A stretch of 19,025 bases of DNA from Caryophanales bacterium UBA6356 (GTDB lineage: Bacteria; Bacillota_I; Bacilli_A; RFN20; CAG-826): contig DJRQ01000032.1 of the NCBI GenBank assembly GCA_002440125.1, positions 7,572 to 26,596 on the forward strand, read 5' to 3'. A program made the translations under genes and the position numbers. Below, one piece after another: positions 1 to 6,581 of the stretch. Below the pieces are notes generated by a model. It was not told the origin of the DNA, did no database searches, and saw nothing but the letters and a program-made list of their open reading frames with translations. Position 1 is the stretch's first letter. Each line of letters begins with the position of its first letter.

Positions 1-199
1 GGTTCCTAGTTTTTAGCAAATCGTCGATATCCGAAAACGCATTATGCAAGTCTTCAGCGTGGTATATCTCGTACATATCGTAAATAAATGAAGTGAGATG
101 ATGCTTCTTGAAGCTTTCTAAGATCGAGCTTGCGTCTACATTTTTATATCGAGCATAACTCTCAATGAGATACACAAAGAAAGTGAACTCCTTGCTCAT
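1..199 (-). CDS. DUF3791-like small protein, C-terminus beyond window edge
   Basis: Reading leftward from ATG at 199, 66 codons are open up to the window edge. The product starts MSKEFTFFVYLIESYARYKN and carries the pattern FIYDMYEIYHAE followed by DIDDLL. I recognise this as the DUF3791 family of small (about 70-75 aa) proteins, so only a few residues should be missing. A GGAGG ribosome site lies 9 nt before the start, and only 3 nt separate it from the stop of the preceding gene, so it is the last visible gene of a leftward operon with the broken DUF3990 gene. DUF3791 proteins are commonly encoded next to DUF3990 proteins; an antitoxin or immunity role is an inference. No catalytic motif is visible. 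Confidence 0.75.
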   Translation of the reverse strand, partial: MSKEFTFFVYLIESYARYKNVDASSILESFKKHHLTSFIYDMYEIYHAEDLHNAFSDIDDLLKTRN

Positions 200-202
200 G
201 CC

Positions 203-448
203 TTACGCCTCCAAATAAGGCGATTTCCTAGGATCGCCAGCCTTCTCTTCCACTTTCCAAATTTGAAATAAAGCTTCCGGACTGAAGTAGTACATTTTCA
301 TTTCGTCATCCATAAGCATGGAATGCGTTTGGGATTTAGAGAATATCTCAAAAGCCTCGATGTTTGATATTTTTTTCTCCTCGGCTATGAAGGAGCATAC
401 CATGGATTCTATCCAATATATTTTTTCTGGATTGGCAGAATTATTCAT
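203..448 (-). CDS. Small acidic protein of the DUF3990/DUF3791 cassette
   Basis: An 81-aa protein with ATG at 448 and a GAGGTGA ribosome site about 8 nt upstream. It contains IYWIESMV, then a helix-forming stretch with EAFEIFSKSQTH, then MYYFSPEALFQIWKVEE and ends GDPRKSPYLEA. It has no signal peptide or membrane segment. It lies between the decayed DUF3990 gene, whose original stop would overlap its start by a few bases, and the DUF3791-like gene 3 nt downstream, so the three genes form one operon. From its position and size I take it to be the second DUF3791-type or accessory protein that usually accompanies DUF3990; the family assignment is less secure than for its neighbour. The frame is intact. 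Confidence 0.65.
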   Translation of the reverse strand: MNNSANPEKIYWIESMVCSFIAEEKKISNIEAFEIFSKSQTHSMLMDDEMKMYYFSPEALFQIWKVEEKAGDPRKSPYLEA

Positions 449-925
449 TTATCGTCACCTCTTTCTCGAATTTCAAACACCCTAAAGCAGCTACGGACAA
501 AAAGCATATTGATTTTTAAGCTTTTGGGGAAGGAGAAGAGTCAAAGCGGTATCCTTGCCAATACTGCCAGAAATATAGCTATTGATGACGAAGATCGTCG
601 AATCGTTGGCTATAGGTCCGATAACAAGGTCATATTTTGATTTTTGAACCAGGCCTTTTCTATTGGAAACGACGAATTCCAGCCATTCTTCGTTCGCTTC
701 CGAGAAATTCAAAATTTTGAGTTCCGCCAGCTCCTTAGTGTCTAGGTTATAAATATTAACGGTCGGTTGACCACTGCCAGCCCTTTTCGTTTTTACTTTC
801 GATCAAGACTTTGCTTGATCGAAATCACTCGTAGTATAGAAACCGCATCCAAAATCCAGATTTTTCCTACCGATTAAAATACTTGGCGTTGCGACTTTTT
901 GATTGCTGCCATGGTATATTTTCAT
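441..925 (-). pseudogene. DUF3990 gene (putative ADP-ribosyltransferase-like), broken by a stop codon and a frameshift
   Basis: From ATG at 925 the frame reads MKIYHGSNQK, then LDFGCGFYTTSDFDQAKS, which is the N-terminus of the DUF3990 family. Codon 41 is TGA (plus-strand 803-805), where relatives usually have Trp after QAK. The same frame then continues as a good DUF3990 sequence (EEWLEFVVSNRKG, YDLVIGPIANDST, LLPQKLKNQYAF). Near 495-500 a run of five T would need to be six to continue with LSVAALGCLKFEKEV and stop at 441, overlapping the next start. There are thus two independent lesions in about 160 codons. DUF3990 proteins are thought to be related to ADP-ribosyltransferases, which I take from general knowledge of the family. 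The remaining open piece (491-712) would lack the N-terminal half. Sequencing error could explain the T-run lesion but is less likely for the TGA. Confidence 0.8.
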
Positions 926-944
926 CGTTTCAAGTCCTCTCTCT

Positions 945-973
945 ACATTAAAGTTGAACAAACGCCTTTTCAA
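945..973 (-). promoter_or_regulatory. Possible promoter of the DUF3990 cassette
   Basis: On the minus strand, TTGAAA (968-973) is followed after 17 nt by TAATGT (945-950), about 20 nt before the DUF3990 start codon. The -35 element is good and the -10 weak. It begins about 20 bp from repeat copy 1. Confidence 0.35.
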
Positions 974-992
974 GAGGGAATATCCCGAATGC

Positions 993-1188
993 CATTATGA
1001 CGTAATTTGCGTCCAAGCATTTATGACCCAATTCGTTTGGAGCTAACTCCCGTATCGGCATTATTTCTCTAAGAGAGCAGCGACAAGAGAGATTTAAAGG
1101 AAAAGGCATGGCATCCGTTCTCGAAAAGGAAACGGATGAGAAATCCCCCAAATGCGGCGCTAAGGAGGAAAAGGCGCTTCTTCTGTTA
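993..1188. repeat. Dispersed direct repeat, copy 1
   Basis: This segment matches 3160-3325 on the same strand. Both begin with an ATTAYGACGTAAT element, share TTGGAGCYAACT, and are nearly identical through AAGAGAGCAGCGACAAGAGA and about 75 further bases ending near GAAACGG. Identity then falls gradually. Copy 1 contains about 26 extra bases after GTAATTT. By eye the shared core (about 1060-1150) is around 90 percent identical. Each copy keeps a short rightward frame starting at ATG (here 1108-1203, 31 codons) with the peptide MASVLEKETxEKSP, but the substitutions do not clearly show coding selection. It lies directly upstream of the leftward DUF3990 promoter. Confidence 0.85.
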
Positions 1189-1633
1189 CAGAGTTTTACA
1201 TAAAAGACAGTCCGACGAATAGATTTTTTCTTGATATAGAAGCGAATAAGGATAAGGAAATCGCAGAGATAATGCCTTAGCCAAACAAGTCGACTTGGTG
1301 GCTTATGGCAGCCTTGTTTGCCGATTAGCTCTTTCGACAATCGGCCCGCCTAGCTTAGAAAGACTCCTTATGAACGCCGAAGAGCCGCAACGACAGGAAT
1401 TCGTCAAGAAACGTCGATGTGGCTTTGATTTCGCTCCAACATTTGCGCCTATATCTCGTCATATGTAATCTAAATAAAAAACAGGTCTTCCCACACCATG
1501 GAAATGAGGAAAGAACATCCCTATAGGGTCTAAAGAACGACAAGGCAACTGGCTAAAACGAGGAACTTTGATAACATTTGGAAAGAAGCGTTTCTTCGAT
1601 CCCCATTTACAAACCTACAATATGCACCGCCGC
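1189..1633. other. Gene-poor stretch with no recognisable gene
   Basis: About 445 bp between repeat copy 1 and the end of the abiEii gene. Open frames of up to about 60 codons exist on both strands (for example 1355-1543 on the minus strand), but none has a convincing ribosome site, family motif or plausible composition. No tRNA, terminator or inverted repeat stands out. It may be decayed remains of an older cassette. Confidence 0.5.
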
Positions 1634-2506
1634 TTAAGCGCAAGCAGCTTTCAAATCCTCTAATGTGGCAAGGAAGAGTTCCTTCTTCCAAAGGCTTAAT
1701 CCCGATTTGTCGAGAATGAAATTCGACACATCTTCTTTCGCCGATTCGTAGTCGACGGCCTCGAATCTCGTTTTGAGCATTTTCTTGGTCTTTTCCAACG
1801 TCAATTTATCATTTTCTAAGAGGACTCCGGTGTTCTTCAGCTTGTTCTCCAAATAGTCAAGATTGAAGCTTGAGCCTTTTCCAATATAGAAAAGGTAATC
1901 ATAGTAATCCCCGCCTTTCGCATGGTTCTTATAGTTCCTGCATATGATTGCGTGGATCTTCCCGGCGAATAAAGTGGGCTCATCAAAAACCTTGACCTCA
2001 TAAGGAGCAGGGAGAAACCTATACTTCGTCTCCGTGTTCCATCCTTTTGGGTTATCTGTGTCGACTTCAAATTTAATCTTCATCTTCCGGTTCGAAATGA
2101 TCTTCCTGGCGCTTTCGCTTTTCGGGAAAAAAGACATCATCAAAGCCAACGTGTTGCCCTTCAGGAATGCGCTCTGGACTTCCGACTCGGAAGTTTTTTC
2201 CTTCTTCTCTATCTGAACTTCAATCCCGTATGAGAGGAATTCCTTCTCGAGGGTTGGAAAATAATCGCTTAGTTCGAAAACTGGGTCTTTTTCGAGCAAA
2301 GCAAAATCTAAGTCCTCGCTAAATCGGTTAAGGCCATAGAAAATCCTAAGGCATGTCCCGCCATAGAAGGCTACCTTCTTGAAGAAACCCCCGCGCGACA
2401 AGCCAGCCAAAGCGATTTCCTGGATGATTTCCTTAGCGGCGTTTCCCCTTTCCTCGTCGTTTCTTGGATCGTATTTCCCAAGCATCGTCTCAATCACGCT
2501 ATTCAT
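1634..2506 (-). CDS. abiEii: AbiEii/AbiGii-family nucleotidyltransferase toxin
   Basis: A 290-aa cytoplasmic protein of the type IV toxin family, DNA polymerase beta-like nucleotidyltransferases that block growth and take part in phage abortive infection. The family signature is visible: GGT at residues 49-51, LRIFYGLNRFSEDLDF at 53-68 with the catalytic pair D65 and D67, a possible third acidic position around 147-149 (FEVD), and the C-terminal AGKIHAIICR (181-190) with GGDYYDYLFYI (198-208), the usual K..A..R....RD..D arrangement although the residue before D200 is G. Length is normal for the family. Its start overlaps the end of the antitoxin gene by 8 nt, the usual coupled arrangement, with AAGGAA as ribosome site. 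No lesion is visible, so the toxin appears intact. Confidence 0.93.
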   Translation of the reverse strand: MNSVIETMLGKYDPRNDEERGNAAKEIIQEIALAGLSRGGFFKKVAFYGGTCLRIFYGLNRFSEDLDFALLEKDPVFELSDYFPTLEKEFLSYGIEVQIEKKEKTSESEVQSAFLKGNTLALMMSFFPKSESARKIISNRKMKIKFEVDTDNPKGWNTETKYRFLPAPYEVKVFDEPTLFAGKIHAIICRNYKNHAKGGDYYDYLFYIGKGSSFNLDYLENKLKNTGVLLENDKLTLEKTKKMLKTRFEAVDYESAKEDVSNFILDKSGLSLWKKELFLATLEDLKAACA

Positions 2507-3092
2507 TTTCGTATTCCTTTTTAATGAGTTTTCTTAACAATTTGAGATTCGTTTTATCATAAAGGCCCGAAAGCCTCTCCATAAGTTTGAAGTCGCAGGC
2601 AGCAAATTCGTTCTTATCGATTCTCTTGTCCACGAATAAAAGCTCCTTAAGCTCTTTTAAGCTTTTGACCACTCTCCATTTGCACAAAGAGTCACATATG
2701 GCTTTTTCTTTGCTAGCGAGTTTAACGATATAGTCACCCACTTCGAGATAAGTCAGCCCTTCTGAAAAAGCTTGTGTTGGAATATCCGTATACTCATATC
2801 TTCCGAAATAGTTTTCGAAAGTCTTGTTCTTCCTGTTTCCAAGGGTAGAAGACGTAATAGAGGCGACCTTCTCTGGAATTAGCCCATAATAAGACAAAGC
2901 CCAGTCGAAACTGAGATAAGAAGGAGAAAGGATCGATGAAGCCAATAGGCATGGGTTCACCCTCTTTTCGGTCTCATAGATTCCTTTCGTAAGCCGAAGG
3001 AGAATCCCTCTATCGGCGTCTCTCTTTATTTTGTCCAGTGGATTGGCATAATCATGGTATTTTTCTTTGAGCATCGATGTTGTTACTATCAT
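2499..3092 (-). CDS. abiEi: AbiEi-family antitoxin with N-terminal winged helix
   Basis: A 197-aa protein encoded just upstream of and overlapping the AbiEii toxin gene. AbiEi proteins counteract the toxin and bind their own promoter through an N-terminal winged helix. Here residues 1-50 contain the typical wing RGILLRLTKGIYE, followed by LSPSYLSFDWALSYYGLIPE, the hallmark of this antitoxin family, and a C-terminal helical region. I chose ATG at 3092 because GAGGAGCG lies just before it and because a strong promoter sits at 3112-3140; the longer frame from ATG at 3140 would start at the -35 element and so lie outside the transcript. Autoregulation is expected from the family, though I see no clear operator repeats. 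Confidence 0.9.
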   Translation of the reverse strand: MIVTTSMLKEKYHDYANPLDKIKRDADRGILLRLTKGIYETEKRVNPCLLASSILSPSYLSFDWALSYYGLIPEKVASITSSTLGNRKNKTFENYFGRYEYTDIPTQAFSEGLTYLEVGDYIVKLASKEKAICDSLCKWRVVKSLKELKELLFVDKRIDKNEFAACDFKLMERLSGLYDKTNLKLLRKLIKKEYENE

Positions 3093-3111
3093 ATTCGCTC
3101 CTCGAAATACA

Positions 3112-3140
3112 ATTTTATTGGATTTAACGGAGCGTTTCAA
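3112..3140 (-). promoter_or_regulatory. Promoter of the abiEi-abiEii operon
   Basis: Minus-strand TTGAAA (3135-3140), a spacer of exactly 17 nt, then TAAAAT (3112-3117): five of six matches to consensus in each box. The predicted transcript starts near 3105, leaving a leader of about 13 nt that contains the AGGAG ribosome site of abiEi. Confidence 0.7.
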
Positions 3141-3159
3141 TGCATCTTCTTGCTTTTGT

Positions 3160-3325
3160 CATTACGACGTAATTTGTTGGAGCCAACTGCCATCGACATT
3201 ATTTTCCCCAAGAGAGCAGCGACAAGAGAGATTTAAAGGCAAAGGCATGGCATCCGTTCTCGAAAAGGAAACGGCTGAGAAATCCCCTCAAGGGCGCGCT
3301 AAGAAGGAAAAAGCAGGTCTTCTAC
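3160..3325. repeat. Dispersed direct repeat, copy 2
   Basis: Second copy of the repeat at 993-1188, same orientation, 2.1 kb away. It begins with a perfect 13-bp palindrome-like element ATTACGACGTAAT, followed by GTTGGAGCCAAC (a 5-bp stem), and lacks about 26 bases present in copy 1. The rightward frame from ATG at 3247 runs to a stop at 3369 (40 codons) and shares the MASVLEKETxEKSP start with copy 1. The repeat starts 20 bp upstream of the -35 box of the abiE promoter. The rest of the gap up to 3398 shows no gene. Confidence 0.85.
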
Positions 3326-3398
3326 TAGAAAATCTTCTCTATAAAAAGAAAGGTATTTGCCACTTTTAGAAAATAGAGGGCCGATTCTTAGGGGATAG

Positions 3399-4052
3399 CT
3401 ATTCTATTCGTACGTATGCCCCTTCTCCTTTCACGATGGTCTTCTCATCTACAAATCCTCTTATGGACAAAAGAGGGTAGATTCGAGCCTCATTGCCTAT
3501 CACGCTTCCTGGATTAAGAACGACATTGCAGCCGATTTCGGCATAATCTCCCACGATGGCGCCCATTTTCCTTAAACCCGTCGGAAGCCTCGTCTCCCCT
3601 TCTTTTAAGACGATTTCAGAGCCGTCTTGCTTGAAATTGCTTGTTATGGCCCCCGCCCCAAAGTGAGCGTCGTAGCCAATAAGGCTATCGCCGATGTAAT
3701 TGAAATGAGGGGCTTCGACGTTATCGAAAAGGATGGAATTCTTTATTTCGGTGGAATTTCCGATGACGCAATTCTTGCCAATCACCACATCTTGGCGAAG
3801 ATAAGCGTTCGGCCGAAGAATGGTGTTTTCACCGATTATAGCGGGCCCTTCTATCACGACGCTTGGAGAGATGTTTACGGATCTATGAGCGAAGACGAGG
3901 GGATGGATTTCACAATACCCCTTCGCTTGCTCGCTTTGCGAGAAAAGGAGGATAAAGGAATGGATGCAAGGAAGAACTTCAAAGGGATGGCGAGCTCTTT
4001 CGAAAAGAGGCTTACAAACGCTATGTTCAAGAGAAAGGCGTGGGAATTGCAT
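3399..4052 (-). CDS. Stand-alone left-handed beta-helix acetyltransferase (GlmU C-domain-like)
   Basis: A 217-aa protein made mainly of hexapeptide repeats (residues about 50-205; for example VVIEGPAIIGENTILRP, VVIGKNCVIGNSTEIK) after a 45-residue helical N-terminus. The stretch PHFNYIGDSLIGYDAHFGAGAIT (split here: H116, NYIGD 118-122, FGAGAIT 131-137) matches the acetyltransferase site of GlmU, H116 being the equivalent of the catalytic His. No uridylyltransferase domain is present, so it probably acetylates a sugar or amino-sugar phosphate, or is a related acyltransferase for envelope precursors; the substrate is unknown. I prefer ATG at 4052, with AAAGGA about 10 nt upstream, over a TTG 11 codons earlier. 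It lies 65 nt downstream of the helicase gene on the same strand and may share its transcript. Confidence 0.85.
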   Translation of the reverse strand: MQFPRLSLEHSVCKPLFERARHPFEVLPCIHSFILLFSQSEQAKGYCEIHPLVFAHRSVNISPSVVIEGPAIIGENTILRPNAYLRQDVVIGKNCVIGNSTEIKNSILFDNVEAPHFNYIGDSLIGYDAHFGAGAITSNFKQDGSEIVLKEGETRLPTGLRKMGAIVGDYAEIGCNVVLNPGSVIGNEARIYPLLSIRGFVDEKTIVKGEGAYVRIE

Positions 4053-4117
4053 GGTTTTTAGGTTCCTTTCGGAAAGGATAACCAAATTTTAAAAGATGAG
4101 ACGAAAAAGAGAAACAC

Positions 4118-6028
4118 CTACTTCAAAAGGCTTTTGATATAGGCATTAAGAGCGTCATCCTCGCAATAAATGTAAGTCCCCCGCATGCCGCGTGTCAAAA
4201 GAACGTTGTAGGTATTACGGATAAGCTTTTCAGCTACCTCGTCATCGCACCGGTTTATTTTTGCGGAGCCATTATCCACATTGTTTTTCTTTATATAAGT
4301 AACTTTTCCTTCACGATACGATAGGTCTTTTCCAATGATAACGCCTGCGTATTGAAGATCGAGGCCTTGAATGGTATGAATGCAACCGATTTGGTTGATA
4401 GAATCAGGATCGTCTAAATAGGAATAGTCGTTAGGAACCATTTTCATGCCTTTATTCCAACGCATCTTAAAACCGTCGGAATATTCGAAATCATAAGGAG
4501 TTTCATCAAAAGGAACGCCCTCTTTAAAAGAAGCCCAGCTTTTCCATTTATGAGTATATCCGGCGATAAGGCGAGATGAAGGGAATGCTTTATTCTTTTC
4601 AAAAATCGCTTCCTTTAGTTGTGAAGGCGAGGAGAGCACCTCCACATCGTAATCTTTGAAGCTCTCTTGAAAGGGGACATGATCTGGATAACCAAGTAGA
4701 CCTTTAACCCATTCGATATAAGAAGCTCCTCCCACACACCGAAATTGCGAGGTTAAGGTAAGTTCCTTTCCTTCAATGACCGGAGAATGATATTTCTTAG
4801 CGAGTTCCTTAATGCGATCGGCGGTTGCATAATCGTCTTTGGTGACCGCCTGATCTTCATCGATGAAGAAGACATTGACGACACTGGCACGTATGATTTG
4901 CTCCAATAGATTAATCCCAGAGCGCATAGGCCGATAACGGTCAAATTTCGAGCTATAGACGCGATGTGCTTCATCGACCAAAACACAGTCGTACTCCATT
5001 TCTGGGGCTTCATAAAACAAAACAGGACTTTTAAAGAAGTTCACGATGTCTTTTACTTTGAAATCACCACCGTGAAGCGTCGCTTTATAGAAGTTTCGAG
5101 GCGCCATATTCTGCGTCACGTAAACCGCGTTCAGGTGGCAATTTGATTTAGGCTTTGTCGAATTGACGATTTGCCCTAATGCATTAATGGCAACAATCGA
5201 TTTCCCCGTTCCTGGGCCGCCTCGGATTATGATTGTCGCCCTTTTGTTTTCTTCAATCGCTTCTTTCGCCTTTTCAACGATTGTGGCAACAGCCTCACTT
5301 TGATTTTGGTCGTAAGAGAAGAATGGACTTCCTTTTAAAGCATTCTCTAGCATCTTCGCCAATTCGGGTGAAGGGCTAATGCGCCCATTATCAATGCGAT
5401 AAAGAAGGGATTTGCATGGTTTTTGAACATGACGATGAATGAATTCCCTCAAAAGATCAGCATCCTCTTTTAAGTAAGTGGGTGCTTTACTGACGATAGG
5501 GAAATCAACTTCGTTGCGAAGAATCTCAGCAAAGCCTTCATCCATGTTATGAAGAAAAGAGCAAGCGTTTAACTCAATATGTTTATCCCGGACGTATTCG
5601 TTAAAAAGTTTTAACAAATGAATGTAGTTGTAAGCTTGGATAGAAGGATGCCAATAATCGCGAAGGCCATCGCCACCATTGGTAAAAATATAGTCTTGTT
5701 TCCTTGATCTTTCTACGGCGCTCCATTGTTTCAACTCGATAACAACGACATTTTCATGTCCGAATTCATCAATGCCATAAACGATAAAATCGGCCCTACT
5801 TCGAGTGGCTAGGGTATATTCGATAGCCACATTGAGTTCTTTATTAAAAAGAGGGCTGTTCAATACTTCTGCCATCGAAGGCAAGGAATGGTAAAAGGAT
5901 TCAAATAAAGAATGGTCCACTTTTTGGCCTAGGCGAAGCTTTAAGTTCGTGGACACTTCCTCCGCAATGACGCTAGGACTTACGCAATCATCAATAAATT
6001 TTGCTATTGTCGACTCGTAGATAATCAT
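4118..6028 (-). CDS. DUF2075 helicase with N-terminal PD-(D/E)XK-like nuclease motif
   Basis: A 636-aa cytoplasmic protein. The N-terminal part (1-200) contains RADFIVYG (78-85) and VVVIELKQW (94-102), giving D80 and E98-x-K100, the core pattern of a PD-(D/E)XK nuclease. The rest is a superfamily 1-type DUF2075 helicase: Walker A GGPGTGKS (270-277), Walker B VLVDEAH (349-355), FIDEDQAV (388-395), TSQFR (426-430), HTIQGLDLQYAGVIIG (551-566) and NVLLTRGMRG (608-617). All expected helicase residues are present. Its ATG overlaps the TGA of the upstream mazG-like gene (ATGA), so the two are translationally coupled. The family is related to the helicase part of Schlafen proteins and is often found among defence genes; a role in phage or foreign nucleic-acid defence is an inference, as is nuclease activity. 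Confidence 0.88.
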   Translation of the reverse strand: MIIYESTIAKFIDDCVSPSVIAEEVSTNLKLRLGQKVDHSLFESFYHSLPSMAEVLNSPLFNKELNVAIEYTLATRSRADFIVYGIDEFGHENVVVIELKQWSAVERSRKQDYIFTNGGDGLRDYWHPSIQAYNYIHLLKLFNEYVRDKHIELNACSFLHNMDEGFAEILRNEVDFPIVSKAPTYLKEDADLLREFIHRHVQKPCKSLLYRIDNGRISPSPELAKMLENALKGSPFFSYDQNQSEAVATIVEKAKEAIEENKRATIIIRGGPGTGKSIVAINALGQIVNSTKPKSNCHLNAVYVTQNMAPRNFYKATLHGGDFKVKDIVNFFKSPVLFYEAPEMEYDCVLVDEAHRVYSSKFDRYRPMRSGINLLEQIIRASVVNVFFIDEDQAVTKDDYATADRIKELAKKYHSPVIEGKELTLTSQFRCVGGASYIEWVKGLLGYPDHVPFQESFKDYDVEVLSSPSQLKEAIFEKNKAFPSSRLIAGYTHKWKSWASFKEGVPFDETPYDFEYSDGFKMRWNKGMKMVPNDYSYLDDPDSINQIGCIHTIQGLDLQYAGVIIGKDLSYREGKVTYIKKNNVDNGSAKINRCDDEVAEKLIRNTYNVLLTRGMRGTYIYCEDDALNAYIKSLLK

Positions 6029-6342
6029 AAATCAGTATATTTCTTGGCGTTGCCCTTCGCCTTGTCTACAGGGTATTTCTCTTCGTTTATTCGCAGTTTT
6101 GCATTAATGACCTCGTCTTCATCTAAATGAAGCTTTGTCAACAATAATTCAGAATAAATCATGACATCGGCAAGTTCTTCTTTAACATGTTCTAAATCGA
6201 AATTATTAGACCATTGAAAACATTCCAAAAGTTCCCCTGCTTCGATGCAAATACTCTTAGCTAAGTTCTCGGGAGAATGAAACCGATCCCAGTCTCTCTC
6301 TTTTATAAATTTTGATATAGCGTTTTTCGTTTCTTGGTTCAT
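6025..6342 (-). CDS. MazG-like nucleotide pyrophosphohydrolase
   Basis: A 105-aa all-alpha protein of the MazG/RS21-C6 type, which hydrolyses nucleoside triphosphates to the monophosphate and pyrophosphate using magnesium. The metal site is visible as E34-x-x-E37 (IEAGELLECFQW) and E56-x-x-D59 (KEELADVMIY), and the end NEEKYPVDKAKGNAKKY matches the family tail. Length is normal for a single-domain member. It is first in the leftward operon, with AAAGG just before the ATG, and its stop overlaps the start of the DUF2075 helicase by 4 nt. In this setting it may remove modified or signalling nucleotides, or deplete dNTPs during infection; the substrate cannot be read from the sequence. Confidence 0.9.
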   Translation of the reverse strand: MNQETKNAISKFIKERDWDRFHSPENLAKSICIEAGELLECFQWSNNFDLEHVKEELADVMIYSELLLTKLHLDEDEVINAKLRINEEKYPVDKAKGNAKKYTDL

Positions 6343-6362
6343 CCTTTCGATTTTATAACATC

Positions 6363-6371
6363 TTTATAGCA
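6363..6371 (-). promoter_or_regulatory. Extended -10 promoter element of the mazG-helicase operon
   Basis: The minus strand reads TGCTATAAA about 21 nt before the mazG-like start codon: an extended -10 (TGn) with TATAAA. No convincing -35 box is seen 17 nt further upstream, which is tolerated for extended -10 promoters. Confidence 0.4.
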
Positions 6372-6551
6372 CTTTAAAGAAATCATGTTCTCTCCGAAGA
6401 TAATTGGTGAAGAAACGATGAGAAAGCAACAAAGACTGTTATTTTGCTATGGATTTTTTAATTTTCATTCTCAAGCAGAACCCCAAAACAGCCATTTTTA
6501 CTATTCTTTTTCTCTTGCCTTCCGGAAGGACGTCTCCCCTACCATCAAAGA

Positions 6552-6560
6552 TGCTAAACT
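6552..6560 (+). promoter_or_regulatory. Possible extended -10 element of the DUF2130 gene
   Basis: TGCTAAACT lies 21 nt before the DUF2130 start codon, with AAAGGAG (6567-6573) as the ribosome site. No -35 box is visible. A perfect 12-bp palindrome CCTTCCGGAAGG (6518-6529) lies about 25 nt upstream and could be an operator. Confidence 0.3.
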
Positions 6561-6581
6561 ACCTTTAAAGGAGCTTACAGA

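Noticed and set aside
803..805. In-frame TGA at a Trp position, suggesting genetic code 4 (TGA read as Trp)
   Set aside because: The mazG-like gene, oppD and oppF all end at TGA inside short overlaps with the next gene, and tryptophan is TGG elsewhere, including in the neighbouring gene and later in the same pseudogene.
948..1340. Leftward 130-codon open frame
   Set aside because: It runs through repeat copy 1 and the DUF3990 promoter, has no ribosome site or family motif, and its composition (many Ser, Cys, Arg, Leu) looks non-coding.
993..3325. Repeat pair as integron attC sites or IS ends
   Set aside because: The copies are direct, lack the attC core and imperfect palindromic architecture, and no integrase or transposase gene is present in the window.
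3627..4061. Rightward 144-codon open frame
   Set aside because: It is antisense to the beta-helix acetyltransferase gene, which has clear family motifs including the catalytic His region.
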